A stretch of 43,975 nucleotides of DNA from an uncultured bacterium (GTDB lineage Bacteria > Bacillota > Clostridia > Oscillospirales > Oscillospiraceae). A program made the position numbers and the translations under genes. Of this stretch, positions 25,023-32,652 are shown in pieces (position 1 is the stretch's first letter; every line of letters starts with the position of its first letter). Below the pieces are notes generated by a model, which did not search any database, was not told the DNA's origin, and saw only the letters and a list, made by a program, of their open reading frames with translations. Location: positions 48,744-92,718 of the forward strand of contig CATKXO010000007.1 of NCBI GenBank assembly GCA_949840775.1. The letters run 5' to 3'.

Positions 25023-25051
25023 ATTGTATCCCATATGAGGAAATTTTTCAA
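25023..25051 (-). promoter_or_regulatory. Promoter of feoAB
   Basis: Minus strand TTGAAA (25051-25046), 17-bp spacer, TACAAT (25028-25023). Confidence 0.75.
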
Positions 25052-25104
25052 GGGCTTTTCCCCGTCCCGGACAAGAAAAATTCCCCGGCGCAGGGCGGGC
25101 CGCT

Positions 25105-26553
25105 TTACAGGATCTCCCGCACCATGTCCCAAACCTGGGCGGCGGTGAGGCCGTCGCAGCGGTAGGACACCACTGTCCCGTCCGGGTGGAGCACGTCAAA
25201 ATCGAAGCTCAGCCCGCCGGTGTCTTTTTCAACTCCCCTGGCCTCTACGATGGCCGGGGACATATCCTCCGCTTTAAAGGCGGGGTAGTCCACCGTCTCC
25301 CGGTACTCCTCGGGTACGGAGTCGCACCAGGGGATGGTGTACAGCCGCAGGTCGTAGCTGGCCGGGTTGCTGGGGTCGGCCAGGTTATAGGAGTGGTAGC
25401 CGTCCCGGTAGACGCACACCTCCACATCGTCATATCCCTGGCTCCAGCGGACAAAGAGCCTGTTTTCCCGGCCCTCCTGATAGCTGAGATTGCCGTAAAA
25501 CTCCTTGTTTCCGGTGTAGGCGCCGTAGCCCTCGGGCTCGGAGGTGGGCAGGTAGGGGGCGAAGTCCGCCTCCTGCCGGGCCTGGGCCAGGGTGGAAAAG
25601 CTCTCCTCCCGCCAGGCGGGGATGTTTTCATTGACGGCCAGGTGGTCCAGGTACAGGCCGCCGTCGTTGACCAGAGCCTGACGGACGAACAGGGTGTTGA
25701 ACCAAGACTCCCCGTCTGTACCGTCCTCCGCCCTGCCGTTGTTTTGGCTGGTAAAGCGGACGCCGATGTCATTGGGCGTCATAAATTCGCTGCCGCAGAT
25801 ATAGTCGTCCCGGCCGTCGCCGTCCCGGTCGTAGACCTTGCTCCAGCCGGCTACCTTTACGCCTTTAAACTCGCTGATCTCATCTCCCCGATCCAGGTCT
25901 ACGCAGCAGGTGAAGGGCAGGTCCCCCAGGCGCAGCTCCAGCTCAAATTCGGCCCGGTCCTTTTCGCCCCAGAGGGTCAGTTCCATCAGCTGGCCCTGGC
26001 CATCGTAAAGGGCGCGTCCCCGGAGGGTGTAGCCGTCCCAGAACAGCATCCAGGGCAAATCGCGGTCTGTGTTCTCCGGCTTTCCTTCGGCCCCCCACAG
26101 GATGGCTTGGATGTCCTCCTTGGTCAGTTCCACAGTGAAGCTCCCTGGGGCGTAGACCCGGGAGAAGGCCATGTCCGGGCTTTCCGTCCGGTCTGGATAA
26201 AGTATATAGGGCATGCGATAGAACGCCATGGGGCCGTCTTCAGTCGGGCTGCTGACCACAAAGCCGGTTTCCCAGTCCCCCAGTGCGCTGGTATCGGCTT
26301 GAAGGGGAGGGGCTTCCGGAGTGGAAGCAGTATCCGGGGCGGTTTGGCTCCCGGACTGGGCTGGGGCGGGAACAGGAGCGGGGGCCAGCTTCCACACCCC
26401 CGCCCCGATGATGAGGGCAGCGCAGGCGGCCAGGGCCCCGTATTTGATCCAGGCGGGTCCGGGACGGCGCTTCTTCGCCTCCAGATTCAGCAAATTATCA
26501 TGAACCGCCGGGGAAATCTCCTGTCGATCCATATACGATTTGTAATATTTCAT
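25105..26553 (-). CDS. Membrane protein, probable anti-sigma factor for the adjacent ECF sigma
   Basis: 482 residues. A short cytoplasmic N-terminus (MDRQEISPAVHDNLLNLEAK) is followed by one membrane helix at about 38-56 (YGALAACAALIIGAGVW), a Pro/Ala-rich linker and a roughly 400-residue external domain with no motif I recognise. Architecture and position directly after an ECF sigma gene match membrane anti-sigma factors; no zinc-binding HxxxCxxC motif is visible. ATG 26553 follows AAGGAG at nine bases. The frame is open far upstream across a repeat and the sigma gene, but only as overlap. The repeat at 26597 separates it from its sigma gene and could lower its expression relative to sigma. 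Confidence 0.72.
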   Translation of the reverse strand: MKYYKSYMDRQEISPAVHDNLLNLEAKKRRPGPAWIKYGALAACAALIIGAGVWKLAPAPVPAPAQSGSQTAPDTASTPEAPPLQADTSALGDWETGFVVSSPTEDGPMAFYRMPYILYPDRTESPDMAFSRVYAPGSFTVELTKEDIQAILWGAEGKPENTDRDLPWMLFWDGYTLRGRALYDGQGQLMELTLWGEKDRAEFELELRLGDLPFTCCVDLDRGDEISEFKGVKVAGWSKVYDRDGDGRDDYICGSEFMTPNDIGVRFTSQNNGRAEDGTDGESWFNTLFVRQALVNDGGLYLDHLAVNENIPAWREESFSTLAQARQEADFAPYLPTSEPEGYGAYTGNKEFYGNLSYQEGRENRLFVRWSQGYDDVEVCVYRDGYHSYNLADPSNPASYDLRLYTIPWCDSVPEEYRETVDYPAFKAEDMSPAIVEARGVEKDTGGLSFDFDVLHPDGTVVSYRCDGLTAAQVWDMVREIL

Positions 26554-26596
26554 CACGATTCTCCTTATTGTCGCAATCGAGTCAATTAACTGCTCC

Positions 26597-26734
26597 AAAA
26601 GGCCCCCTTCGCAAAGGGGGCTCCCGGCGAAGCCGGGTGGGGGTTTTCTCCGTACAAGCAGATGCGCTTCAATAGGGGAAAACCCTCCGTCACCGCCTTC
26701 GGCGGTGCCACCTCCCTTTGCGAAGGGAGGCTTA
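26597..26734. repeat. Family C composite repeat, inverted copy inside the sigma/anti-sigma unit
   Basis: Same hairpin modules as 21097 and 27262 in opposite orientation: GGCCCCCTTCGCAAAGGGGG, CCCGGCGAAGCCGGG, CACCGCCTTCGGCGGTG and CCTCCCTTTGCGAAGGGAGG. Its right end supplies the stop codon of the sigma gene (26732-26734). Confidence 0.9.
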
Positions 26735-27199
26735 GGATTCCTCCAGCAGCTTCCGCAGTCTTTCCCGGGCGCGGGAGAGGCGGGAGCGGACCGTTCCAGG
26801 GCGCTGGCCCAGCATGTGGGCGATCTCATCGGTGGAGTAGCCCTCATAGTAGTGCAGGTGGATGACGGCCCGGTCCTCCGGGGGGAGGGAGAACAGCTCC
26901 TCCAGCTCCTCACGCTCCTCGGGGCCGGGGGCGGGGAGGGCGTCGGGCAGCGGCCCCACCCGCCGCCATGCCAGGCGCAGGCGGCTTTTGCAGCCGTTCA
27001 CCAGCACCCGCATCAACCAGGCAGAGGGGCGCTCCAGGGCTTTGGGGGCGTGCTCCAAAAAGCGCAGGAAAGCGTCCTGCACTGCGTCTTCCGCCTCGTG
27101 AGGGTCGCCCAGAATGGCCAGGGCGGCCCGGTACAGGCGGGTTTCGTTTTCTGTGACGAGCTTTTCCCAATCCACCGGCCGGTTGGATGCTTGGGACAT
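26732..27199 (-). CDS. ECF-type RNA polymerase sigma factor
   Basis: 155 residues. Region 2 contains LYRAALAILGDPHEAEDAVQ DAFLRF, and region 4 contains DRAVIHLHYYEGYSTDEIAH with a typical HTH (GTVRSRLSRARERL). No region 3, as expected for the ECF group. ATG 27199 has GGAGG eight bases upstream; a GTG three codons earlier (27208) lies inside the SD and is rejected. The C-terminal stop codon comes from the adjoining family C repeat, so the original tail may have been altered. Activity is presumably held by the membrane protein encoded next. Confidence 0.9.
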   Translation of the reverse strand: MSQASNRPVDWEKLVTENETRLYRAALAILGDPHEAEDAVQDAFLRFLEHAPKALERPSAWLMRVLVNGCKSRLRLAWRRVGPLPDALPAPGPEEREELEELFSLPPEDRAVIHLHYYEGYSTDEIAHMLGQRPGTVRSRLSRARERLRKLLEES

Positions 27200-27217
27200 G
27201 GGGGCCACCTCCTTTCA

Positions 27218-27245
27218 CTTATATAGACGTTTCAAACAGGAGAAT
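27218..27245 (-). promoter_or_regulatory. Candidate ECF-type promoter of the sigma gene
   Basis: Minus strand CGTCTATATAAG (27229-27218), like CGTC-containing ECF -10 elements, directly before the SD. A -35 element is not clear; GCAGCA lies 16 bases upstream. Autoregulation is common for such sigma factors but unproven here. Confidence 0.35.
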
Positions 27246-27261
27246 TGCTGCGGGAAAAAGA

Positions 27262-27397
27262 AAAAAGCCTCCCTTGTAAAAGGGAGGAGGACCGCCGCCG
27301 AAGGCGGTGGTGGAGGGTTTTCCCCAACGGATGCTCCCCGTAAGGAAAAACCCCCACCCGGCTCCGCCGGGAGCCCCCTTTGCGAAGGGGGCCTTTT
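27262..27397. repeat. Family C composite repeat, terminator of the FMN oxidase side
   Basis: AAAAAAGCCTCCCTTGTAAA, ACCGCCGCCGAAGGCGGTGGT, CCCGGCTCCGCCGGG and CCCCCTTTGCGAAGGGGGCC hairpins in the same order as at 21097. It ends five bases before the stop codon of the hydroxy-acid oxidase gene and separates it from the sigma gene. Confidence 0.9.
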
Positions 27398-27401
27398 GTC
27401 C

Positions 27402-28415
27402 TTAAAAAATCATATCCCGGGAAATCTCTGCCAGGGAGTGGACCCCGCACATGGCCATGGTGTCGGCCAGCTCGGCCTTGATCTTGTCGGTAAGTACCTT
27501 GACCCCCTCGGCTCCGCCGCCGTAGACGGCGGTGACATAGGGCCGGGCCAGGATACAGGCGTCGGCCCCCAGGGCCAGGGCCTTGCACACGTCCACGCCG
27601 GTGCGGATGCCGCCGTCCACCATCACCACCATCCGGCCCTTGACGGCTTCGGCGATGGCGGGGAGGACCTCGGCGGTGGCGGGGACGCCGTCCTGCACCC
27701 GGCCGCCGTGGTTAGACACCACAATGCCCGCCGCTCCCGCCTCCAGGGCCTTGCGGGCCCCTTTGACGGTCATGACGCCCTTGAGGATGAAGGGCACCCC
27801 GGCGTACTCGATGACCTCCCGCAGCTCGGCCACCGTCTTGGACCCGGCGGGGGGGTTCAGGCCCTTGAGGAAGGGCAGGCCGGCGGCGTCGATGTCCATG
27901 GCGAACATCTGGGCTCCCGACTCCTTGGCCTGGTCCAGCTTTTGAAAGAGGGTGTCCCGGTCCCAGGGTTTGACGGTGGGGATGCCCTTGCCGCCGTTCC
28001 GGCCGATGGCCTTGGCCGCTGCGGCGAAGACGGCGGGGTCGGTGCCGTCGCCGGTGAAGGCGGCGATGCCCGCCTGGACGCAGGCGGGGACCAGGATGTC
28101 GTTGTACTCCAGGTCGGTGAACTTGTCGCCGTAGTGGAGCTTTACCGCCCCCACGGGGCCGGCGAAGACGGGCAGGCCGTAGGTCTGGCCGAAGAGGGTG
28201 AAGCGGGTGTCCACCGGGCCGTTTTCGCAGATGGTGTCCATGTTGAGGCACACGTCCTGCCAGGCGTCGTAGTTTTTGGCGGCTACGGTGCCGGTGCCCT
28301 TGGCGCCGGGGCCGGGCATGGTGTTTTTGCAGGCCCGGCCGTTGCACACCGGGCAGGCCTTGCAGTAGGGGCCGCTGCAGGTGCGGGCGGCCTCCAGAAT
28401 TTCCTGATAGGTCAT
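27402..28415 (-). CDS. FMN-dependent alpha-hydroxy-acid oxidizing protein
   Basis: 337 residues, TIM-barrel flavoprotein of the lactate/glycolate oxidase family (2-hydroxy acid to 2-keto acid). VSNHGGRVQDGVPATAEVLP carries the catalytic His and following Arg, and VDGGIRTGVDVCKALALGAD is the FMN phosphate site; LKGVMTVKGA carries the FMN-contacting Lys. Unusual is the N-terminus, rich in Cys (C13, C18, C21, C24, C29), which classical family members lack and which could bind a metal or cluster. Electron acceptor unknown; in an anaerobe a dehydrogenase role is likelier than an oxidase. SD AAGGAAGGGG before ATG. Confidence 0.9.
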   Translation of the reverse strand: MTYQEILEAARTCSGPYCKACPVCNGRACKNTMPGPGAKGTGTVAAKNYDAWQDVCLNMDTICENGPVDTRFTLFGQTYGLPVFAGPVGAVKLHYGDKFTDLEYNDILVPACVQAGIAAFTGDGTDPAVFAAAAKAIGRNGGKGIPTVKPWDRDTLFQKLDQAKESGAQMFAMDIDAAGLPFLKGLNPPAGSKTVAELREVIEYAGVPFILKGVMTVKGARKALEAGAAGIVVSNHGGRVQDGVPATAEVLPAIAEAVKGRMVVMVDGGIRTGVDVCKALALGADACILARPYVTAVYGGGAEGVKVLTDKIKAELADTMAMCGVHSLAEISRDMIF

Positions 28416-28445
28416 ATCATTACCCCTTCCTTTTTCTCTCTTTGC

Positions 28446-28474
28446 ATCATACCGCTTGCCGGGGGGTTCGTCAA
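28446..28474 (-). promoter_or_regulatory. Promoter of the hydroxy-acid oxidase gene
   Basis: Minus strand TTGACG (28474-28469), 17-bp spacer, TATGAT (28451-28446). Confidence 0.75.
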
Positions 28475-28498
28475 GAGGAACGGCGCAGGAACGCGCTG

Positions 28499-29173
28499 TT
28501 ACAAGAGCAGCTGGGGGACCAGCCTGCCCAGGGCGGCGGCCAGGGCCGCGTGGCCCTTTTTGGTCAGGTGCATGTAGTCGATGGTGTTGAACTCGCAGCC
28601 GCAGGCGCCGGCGTCCAGAAAATGGGCTCCGGTCTCCTCTGCCACCCGGCGGTACTCTGCGGCGAGCCGGCGGCTTTTTTCCACGCAGGTGGGGGGCGTG
28701 GTGCCCATCTCCTCCGCCACTGGGGAGGTGAGCACCCCCTCTCCTATGGCGGGGGGCGCCACAATGAGAATATTGGGCCGTCCGCCGGGGCCCCAGCAGT
28801 CGGTGGTTTGAGCCTTTTGGACCAGGCGGCGCATCCCCAGGCCGATGGCGTAGGGGTTCATGCCGAAGCGCTCCTTGGAGTCGTTGGTCCCCAGCATGAT
28901 GACCAGCAGGCTGACCGGCTCATGGCTTTTCAGGCAGGGCCACAGGTAGCTCAGGGCGTCCAGCCCCTCGTACAGCGGGTCCTGAAACACGGTGGTCCGG
29001 CCGGAAAGGCCCTCCTCCACCACCAGATAGCCGTCTCCCAGGGTACGCTGGAGCAGCTTGGTCCAGCGCTCCTCCTCGTTGAACCGGGCCAGCGCCGGGT
29101 CGGCGCAGTCCTTTGGGTCGGCGCAGTAGCCATGGGTATTGGAATCCCCCAGGCAGACGATGTGCTTTTTCAT
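28499..29173 (-). CDS. SGNH/GDSL-type hydrolase
   Basis: 224 residues, cytosolic esterase or lipase-like enzyme without signal peptide. Block I is CLGDSNTHG (nucleophile Ser11), block III LGTND and block V DYMHL with the catalytic Asp-x-x-His. EEGLSGRTT is the Gly-containing block II region. The pattern resembles arylesterase/acyl-CoA thioesterase I and carbohydrate esterases. Substrate unknown. ATG 29173 has GGAGG at good spacing. It appears to be a single gene. Confidence 0.9.
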   Translation of the reverse strand: MKKHIVCLGDSNTHGYCADPKDCADPALARFNEEERWTKLLQRTLGDGYLVVEEGLSGRTTVFQDPLYEGLDALSYLWPCLKSHEPVSLLVIMLGTNDSKERFGMNPYAIGLGMRRLVQKAQTTDCWGPGGRPNILIVAPPAIGEGVLTSPVAEEMGTTPPTCVEKSRRLAAEYRRVAEETGAHFLDAGACGCEFNTIDYMHLTKKGHAALAAALGRLVPQLLL

Positions 29174-29216
29174 GGTCTGATACCTCCATTGCCCTATTTT
29201 CGGCGGTTATTTAACA

Positions 29217-29245
29217 AGTTTAACACAACTGCGCCCGCTTGTCAC
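29217..29245 (-). promoter_or_regulatory. Candidate promoter of the SGNH hydrolase gene
   Basis: Minus strand GTGACA (29245-29240), 17-bp spacer, TAAACT (29222-29217). Confidence 0.5.
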
Positions 29246-29298
29246 GTTAAAATCTGCTCCGCATTTTGCCCCTGCGGGGGGAGACGGGAAAAGGCATA

Positions 29299-29335
29299 AA
29301 AGAAGAGGGACATCTCCAATGGAGGAGAGTCCCTC
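29299..29335 (-). terminator. Terminator of the 37-residue small gene
   Basis: Minus strand GAGGGACTCTCC pairs with GGAGATGTCCCTC (one bulged base), followed by TTCTTTTATGCCTTTT. It overlaps the last base pairs of the small gene's stop codon. Confidence 0.65.
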
Positions 29336-29447
29336 AGCGGTCGCTGGTCAGCCAGCCCTCCCCCTGAAAGATGAGGTCGTCCAGGTCGGGCGGGCGGGGT
29401 GCGGGGCGGTCTGTGGCCGGGGCTTGCCCCGTCTTGTTGTCGTTCAT
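29334..29447 (-). CDS. Small protein of 37 residues, unknown function
   Basis: Reads MNDNKTGQAPATDRPAPRPP then DLDDLIFQGEGWLTSDR. A strong Shine-Dalgarno (AGGGAGG) lies seven bases before the ATG, and a hairpin with T-rich tail follows the stop, so it has the signals of a real gene despite its size. Hydrophilic, Pro-rich first half and acidic/aromatic second half; no membrane helix, no Cys. I do not recognise a family. It lies between the SGNH gene and the divergent chemotaxis receptor. Its upstream DNA (29461-29500) is AT-richer than the surroundings and could hold a promoter, but I find no consensus pair. Confidence 0.55.
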   Translation of the reverse strand: MNDNKTGQAPATDRPAPRPPDLDDLIFQGEGWLTSDR

Positions 29448-29531
29448 GCAGGTTCCTCCCTCTTGCGGATATACATATCAGTCTATGCGGGACGGGGGAG
29501 GATATGTGCACATCCCTGGGGCATAACCCTC

Positions 29532-29560
29532 TTGCCAATCTCTGCCTCCTCTGGTATAAT
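29532..29560 (+). promoter_or_regulatory. Promoter of the chemotaxis receptor gene
   Basis: TTGCCA (29532-29537), 17-bp spacer, TATAAT (29555-29560); leader of about 113 nt. Full -10 consensus. Confidence 0.8.
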
Positions 29561-29679
29561 TTTGATGCCGCTACATTCATGTCCAGCTTGTCAGGAAGCG
29601 AAGCTATGAAACAATTTAAAGCGTGGGCATGGCCGCGATCAAGCGGAGCGGATGAAATCATGTTTGAGGGAGTATGGGT

Positions 29680-31683
29680 ATGAAGCAGAGTAAAGAAAAA
29701 ACCGCCAGGTCCGGCGGGGCCCGGCGGGGCTGGGGCATTACGGGAAAGCTTGTAACAGCCATTGTGGGCAGCGTTGTGATCGCTGTGGCGATCCTGCTTG
29801 CCGTCGTCTACTTCCAGATGTCCCGCGCGCTGCTGGACAAGAGCGAGGACCTGTTGCAGACCACCACCGACCGCACTTTGCAGGAGACGAAAGCCTGGAT
29901 GAACAGCACCCTGTCCATGCTGGAGACACAGCGGGACACCATTGAATATGAGAACATGGATATCGCCGCCATCACAGATTACGTCAAGCACACGGCGGAC
30001 AAAAACGACGCCTATCCCGCCGGCCTGTATGTGGCGCTGACCGACGGCTCCCTGTACCACGCCTCCTTTGTGCCGGGCCCGGATTTTGACGCTACGGCAA
30101 AGAGCTGGTATCAGGACGGCCTGAAGTCGGAGACCTTTATACTGGGGGATGTGTACTTCGACGAGGACAGCCAGTCCTATGTGGTGGGCGCCTCCGGTGT
30201 ATTGAAGAGCCGGAGCGGCGCGGTGCGGGGCGTGGCCGCAGCGGATGTGTATCTGGACTCCATCTCCAAAATTGTCAGCGGGGTCCGGATTGAGGACACC
30301 GGCGGCATTTTCCTGGTGGACACCCGGACAGACACCATCATCGGGCACAAGGATCCCTCTGTTACCGGCCAGATTCTGGGCACGATGAGCGGGGGCATCT
30401 ATGAGTATGTGAGCAGGCAGATCAGCGGCGGGCAGACGGGGCTGTCCCTCTTTGAAGACACCTATATCCAGGTGGAGCGGGTCCCCGGAAGCGACTGGAC
30501 GGCGGTGGCCTACGTCTCCCGGGGGGAGGTCCTCCAGGAGCTGCACCAGCTTACCGTCAGTATGCTGGTGGTGGCTGTGCTGGCCGTTCTGGTGCTGATT
30601 CTGCTGGTGGTGATTCAGGTCCGGCGGGTGATCGGCCGCCCGGTCAGGGAGCTCAGCCTTGTGGCTACAAGAATCGCCGAGGGGGAGCTGGACCAGTCCA
30701 TCCAGTACCATTCCCGGGATGAGCTGGGCGTATTGGCCCAGGACTTTAACCAGGTCACCCTCCAGCTCCGGGAGTATGTTGTCTACATCAACGAGATTTC
30801 AGAGGTGTTGAGGGAGATTGCCAAGGGGAATCTGGCCTTTACGCTGAAGAATGAGTATACCGGCGAGTTTGAAAAGATCAAGGCGGCGCTGGAGGAGATA
30901 TCCCATGCGCTGAACGGCACGATGGGACAGCTGCGTGCCGCTTCCAGAGACGTGGCTGCCGGTGCGGAACAGGTGTCTAACGGCGCCACCACACTGTCTC
31001 AGGGCTCCACGGAGCAGGCGGCTGAGGTGGAGGCCCTGGCCGGCCACATTGAGGCGGTATCTGACAGCGTACATCAGGTCGCCAGAGAGGCCCAGGAGGC
31101 CAGCCGCATCTCGCAGGAGGTTAAAACGGGGCTGCTGGCCAGCAACGACAAGATGCAGAACATGACCGGGGTAATCCGCAGGATCAGCGAGAAGTCCGCG
31201 GAAATCCACAAGATCGTCAAGACCATTGAGGATATCGCATTCCAGACCAACATCCTGGCCCTGAACGCCGCGGTGGAGGCCGCCAGGGCAGGCGCCGCAG
31301 GAAAGGGCTTTGCGGTGGTGGCGGACGAGGTCCGCGCCCTGGCCGGGAAGTCCTCTGCGGCGGCCCAGGAGACCACTGTGCTGCTGAAGCAGACGGTGGA
31401 CTCTATGGACGAAGGCGTGCAGGCGGCCCAGGACACGGCGGAGTCGATGCTGGAGGTGGTGACCCATGCAGACGAGATGAGCAAGCTGATTGATGGGATC
31501 GCAAGCCACACCCGGCAGCAGGACGCCAACGCCGGGGAGATCACCCACGGGATTGAGCAGATTTCCGTTGTTGTCCAGACCAACGTGGCGACGGCGGAGG
31601 AGAGCGCCGCCGCCAGCGAAGAGCTGTCCGGTCAGGCCGCCATGCTGCGGGAGCTGGTGGCCGGCTTCCGGCTGCGGGACTGA
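29680..31683 (+). CDS. Methyl-accepting chemotaxis protein
   Basis: 667 residues. Membrane helix at about 23-47, external dCache-type sensor domain (about 50-285) with [13 protein letters not shown] and [14 protein letters not shown], second helix (about 290-312), HAMP domain, and a long cytoplasmic coiled-coil signalling domain. The conserved hairpin tip reads [20 protein letters not shown] and [15 protein letters not shown]. Ligand unknown. ATG 29680 is preferred to ATG 29674 because the GGGAG SD is too close to the latter. It is an isolated receptor with no che or flagellar genes nearby, so it may feed a non-motility or remote chemosensory pathway. Confidence 0.93.
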   Translation: MKQSKEKTARSGGARRGWGITGKLVTAIVGSVVIAVAILLAVVYFQMSRALLDKSEDLLQTTTDRTLQETKAWMNSTLSMLETQRDTIEYENMDIAAITDYVKHTADKNDAYPAGLYVALTDGSLYHASFVPGPDFDATAKSWYQDGLKSETFILGDVYFDEDSQSYVVGASGVLKSRSGAVRGVAAADVYLDSISKIVSGVRIEDTGGIFLVDTRTDTIIGHKDPSVTGQILGTMSGGIYEYVSRQISGGQTGLSLFEDTYIQVERVPGSDWTAVAYVSRGEVLQELHQLTVSMLVVAVLAVLVLILLVVIQVRRVIGRPVRELSLVATRIAEGELDQSIQYHSRDELGVLAQDFNQVTLQLREYVVYINEISEVLREIAKGNLAFTLKNEYTGEFEKIKAALEEISHALNGTMGQLRAASRDVAAGAEQVSNGATTLSQGSTEQAAEVEALAGHIEAVSDSVHQVAREAQEASRISQEVKTGLLASNDKMQNMTGVIRRISEKSAEIHKIVKTIEDIAFQTNILALNAAVEAARAGAAGKGFAVVADEVRALAGKSSAAAQETTVLLKQTVDSMDEGVQAAQDTAESMLEVVTHADEMSKLIDGIASHTRQQDANAGEITHGIEQISVVVQTNVATAEESAAASEELSGQAAMLRELVAGFRLRD

Positions 31684-31740
31684 CACAGGGGTGCTGCGGC
31701 ATACCGGCTGTGGCCGGCAAAAGGCTTGCCGCCCCCCTGA

Positions 31741-32562
31741 TTACCACGAAGCGCCCCGCCACTGCCGGCGCAGTGTGTCTATGTCCTCGTTCTTTTTCAG
31801 CAAAACGCCCAGATAAGGGACCTCCTTCACAATGCGGCCCACATCCACGCCGCCATGCTGGAGGGCCTGGATCCAGTCGATGATCTCGCTGGTGGAGGGC
31901 TTCTTCTTGATCTGGGGCAGGCTGCGAATTTTGTAAAACGCCTCCAGAACCTGGGTGAGCAGCTTCTCGCTGATGTGGGGATAGTGGACCCGGACGATGT
32001 CCGCCATCAGCTCCTTGTCGGGGAACTCGATGTAGTGGAAGACGCACCGGCGCAAAAAGGCGTCGGGCAGCTCCTTCTCTGCGTTGGAGGTGATGATGAC
32101 CACCGGGCGGTGGTTGGCCCTGACGGTGCGGCCCGTCTCCGGGATGTGAAACTCCATCCGGTCCAGCTCCCACAGCAGGTCGTTGGGGAACTCCAGGTCG
32201 GCCTTGTCGATCTCGTCGATGAGGAGGATTACCTGCTCCTCGCTGGTAAAGGCCTCCCCCAGCTTGCCCAGCTTGACGTATTTTTCGATGTTGTCCACCC
32301 CCTGGCCGCCGAACTGGCTGTCATAGAGCCGCTGGACCACGTCGTAGACATACAGGCCGTCCTGGGCCTTGGTGGTGGATTTGATGTTCCAGATGATGAG
32401 CTTTTTGCCCAGCGCCTGGGAGATGGCCTCGGCCAGCATGGTCTTGCCGGTGCCCGGCTCCCCCTTGATGAGCAGGGGCTTTTGCAGCACCATGGCGATG
32501 TTGGCCGCCCGGAGCAGCTCCTCGGAGGCGACATAGTTTTGGCTGCCTCTAAATTCGTTCAT
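31741..32562 (-). CDS. MoxR-family AAA+ ATPase
   Basis: 273 residues. Walker A is GEPGTGKT, Walker B VILLIDEIDKAD, sensor 1 ITSNAEKELPDAFLRRC with an arginine finger. This is the MoxR/CoxD branch, which acts as a chaperone in enzyme maturation, usually with a von Willebrand (VWA) protein encoded next. Here the downstream gene is the convergent chemotaxis receptor, so the usual partner is not adjacent. ATG 32562 has AGGGAGG about 11 bases upstream; an in-frame TTG ten codons earlier is less likely. A hairpin separates it from ptsI. Confidence 0.9.
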   Translation of the reverse strand: MNEFRGSQNYVASEELLRAANIAMVLQKPLLIKGEPGTGKTMLAEAISQALGKKLIIWNIKSTTKAQDGLYVYDVVQRLYDSQFGGQGVDNIEKYVKLGKLGEAFTSEEQVILLIDEIDKADLEFPNDLLWELDRMEFHIPETGRTVRANHRPVVIITSNAEKELPDAFLRRCVFHYIEFPDKELMADIVRVHYPHISEKLLTQVLEAFYKIRSLPQIKKKPSTSEIIDWIQALQHGGVDVGRIVKEVPYLGVLLKKNEDIDTLRRQWRGASW

Positions 32563-32590
32563 GTTCTTCAGTACCTCCCTATCAATTTGC

Positions 32591-32619
32591 AAGGACGCCG
32601 TCGGTAAGACGGCGTCCTT
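32591..32619 (-). terminator. Hairpin between ptsI and the MoxR gene
   Basis: AAGGACGCCGTC/GACGGCGTCCTT, 12-bp perfect stem. The T run is weak on either strand, so termination after ptsI may be partial. Confidence 0.6.
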
Positions 32620-32652
32620 TCCTGTCTCTGCTCTGAACAGGCTGCCGGGTGC

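Noticed and set aside
22586-25165. Very long open frame (over 850 codons) antisense to feoAB; similar ones opposite PBP2, ptsI and glgP
   Set aside because: In high-GC genes the antisense frames stay open by codon bias. Translations are His/Gly/Val/Leu-rich without domains, and there are no Shine-Dalgarno sequences.
31684-31740. Terminator between the chemotaxis receptor and MoxR genes
   Set aside because: Only a short CGGCAA/TTGCCG hairpin without a T run; too weak to list.
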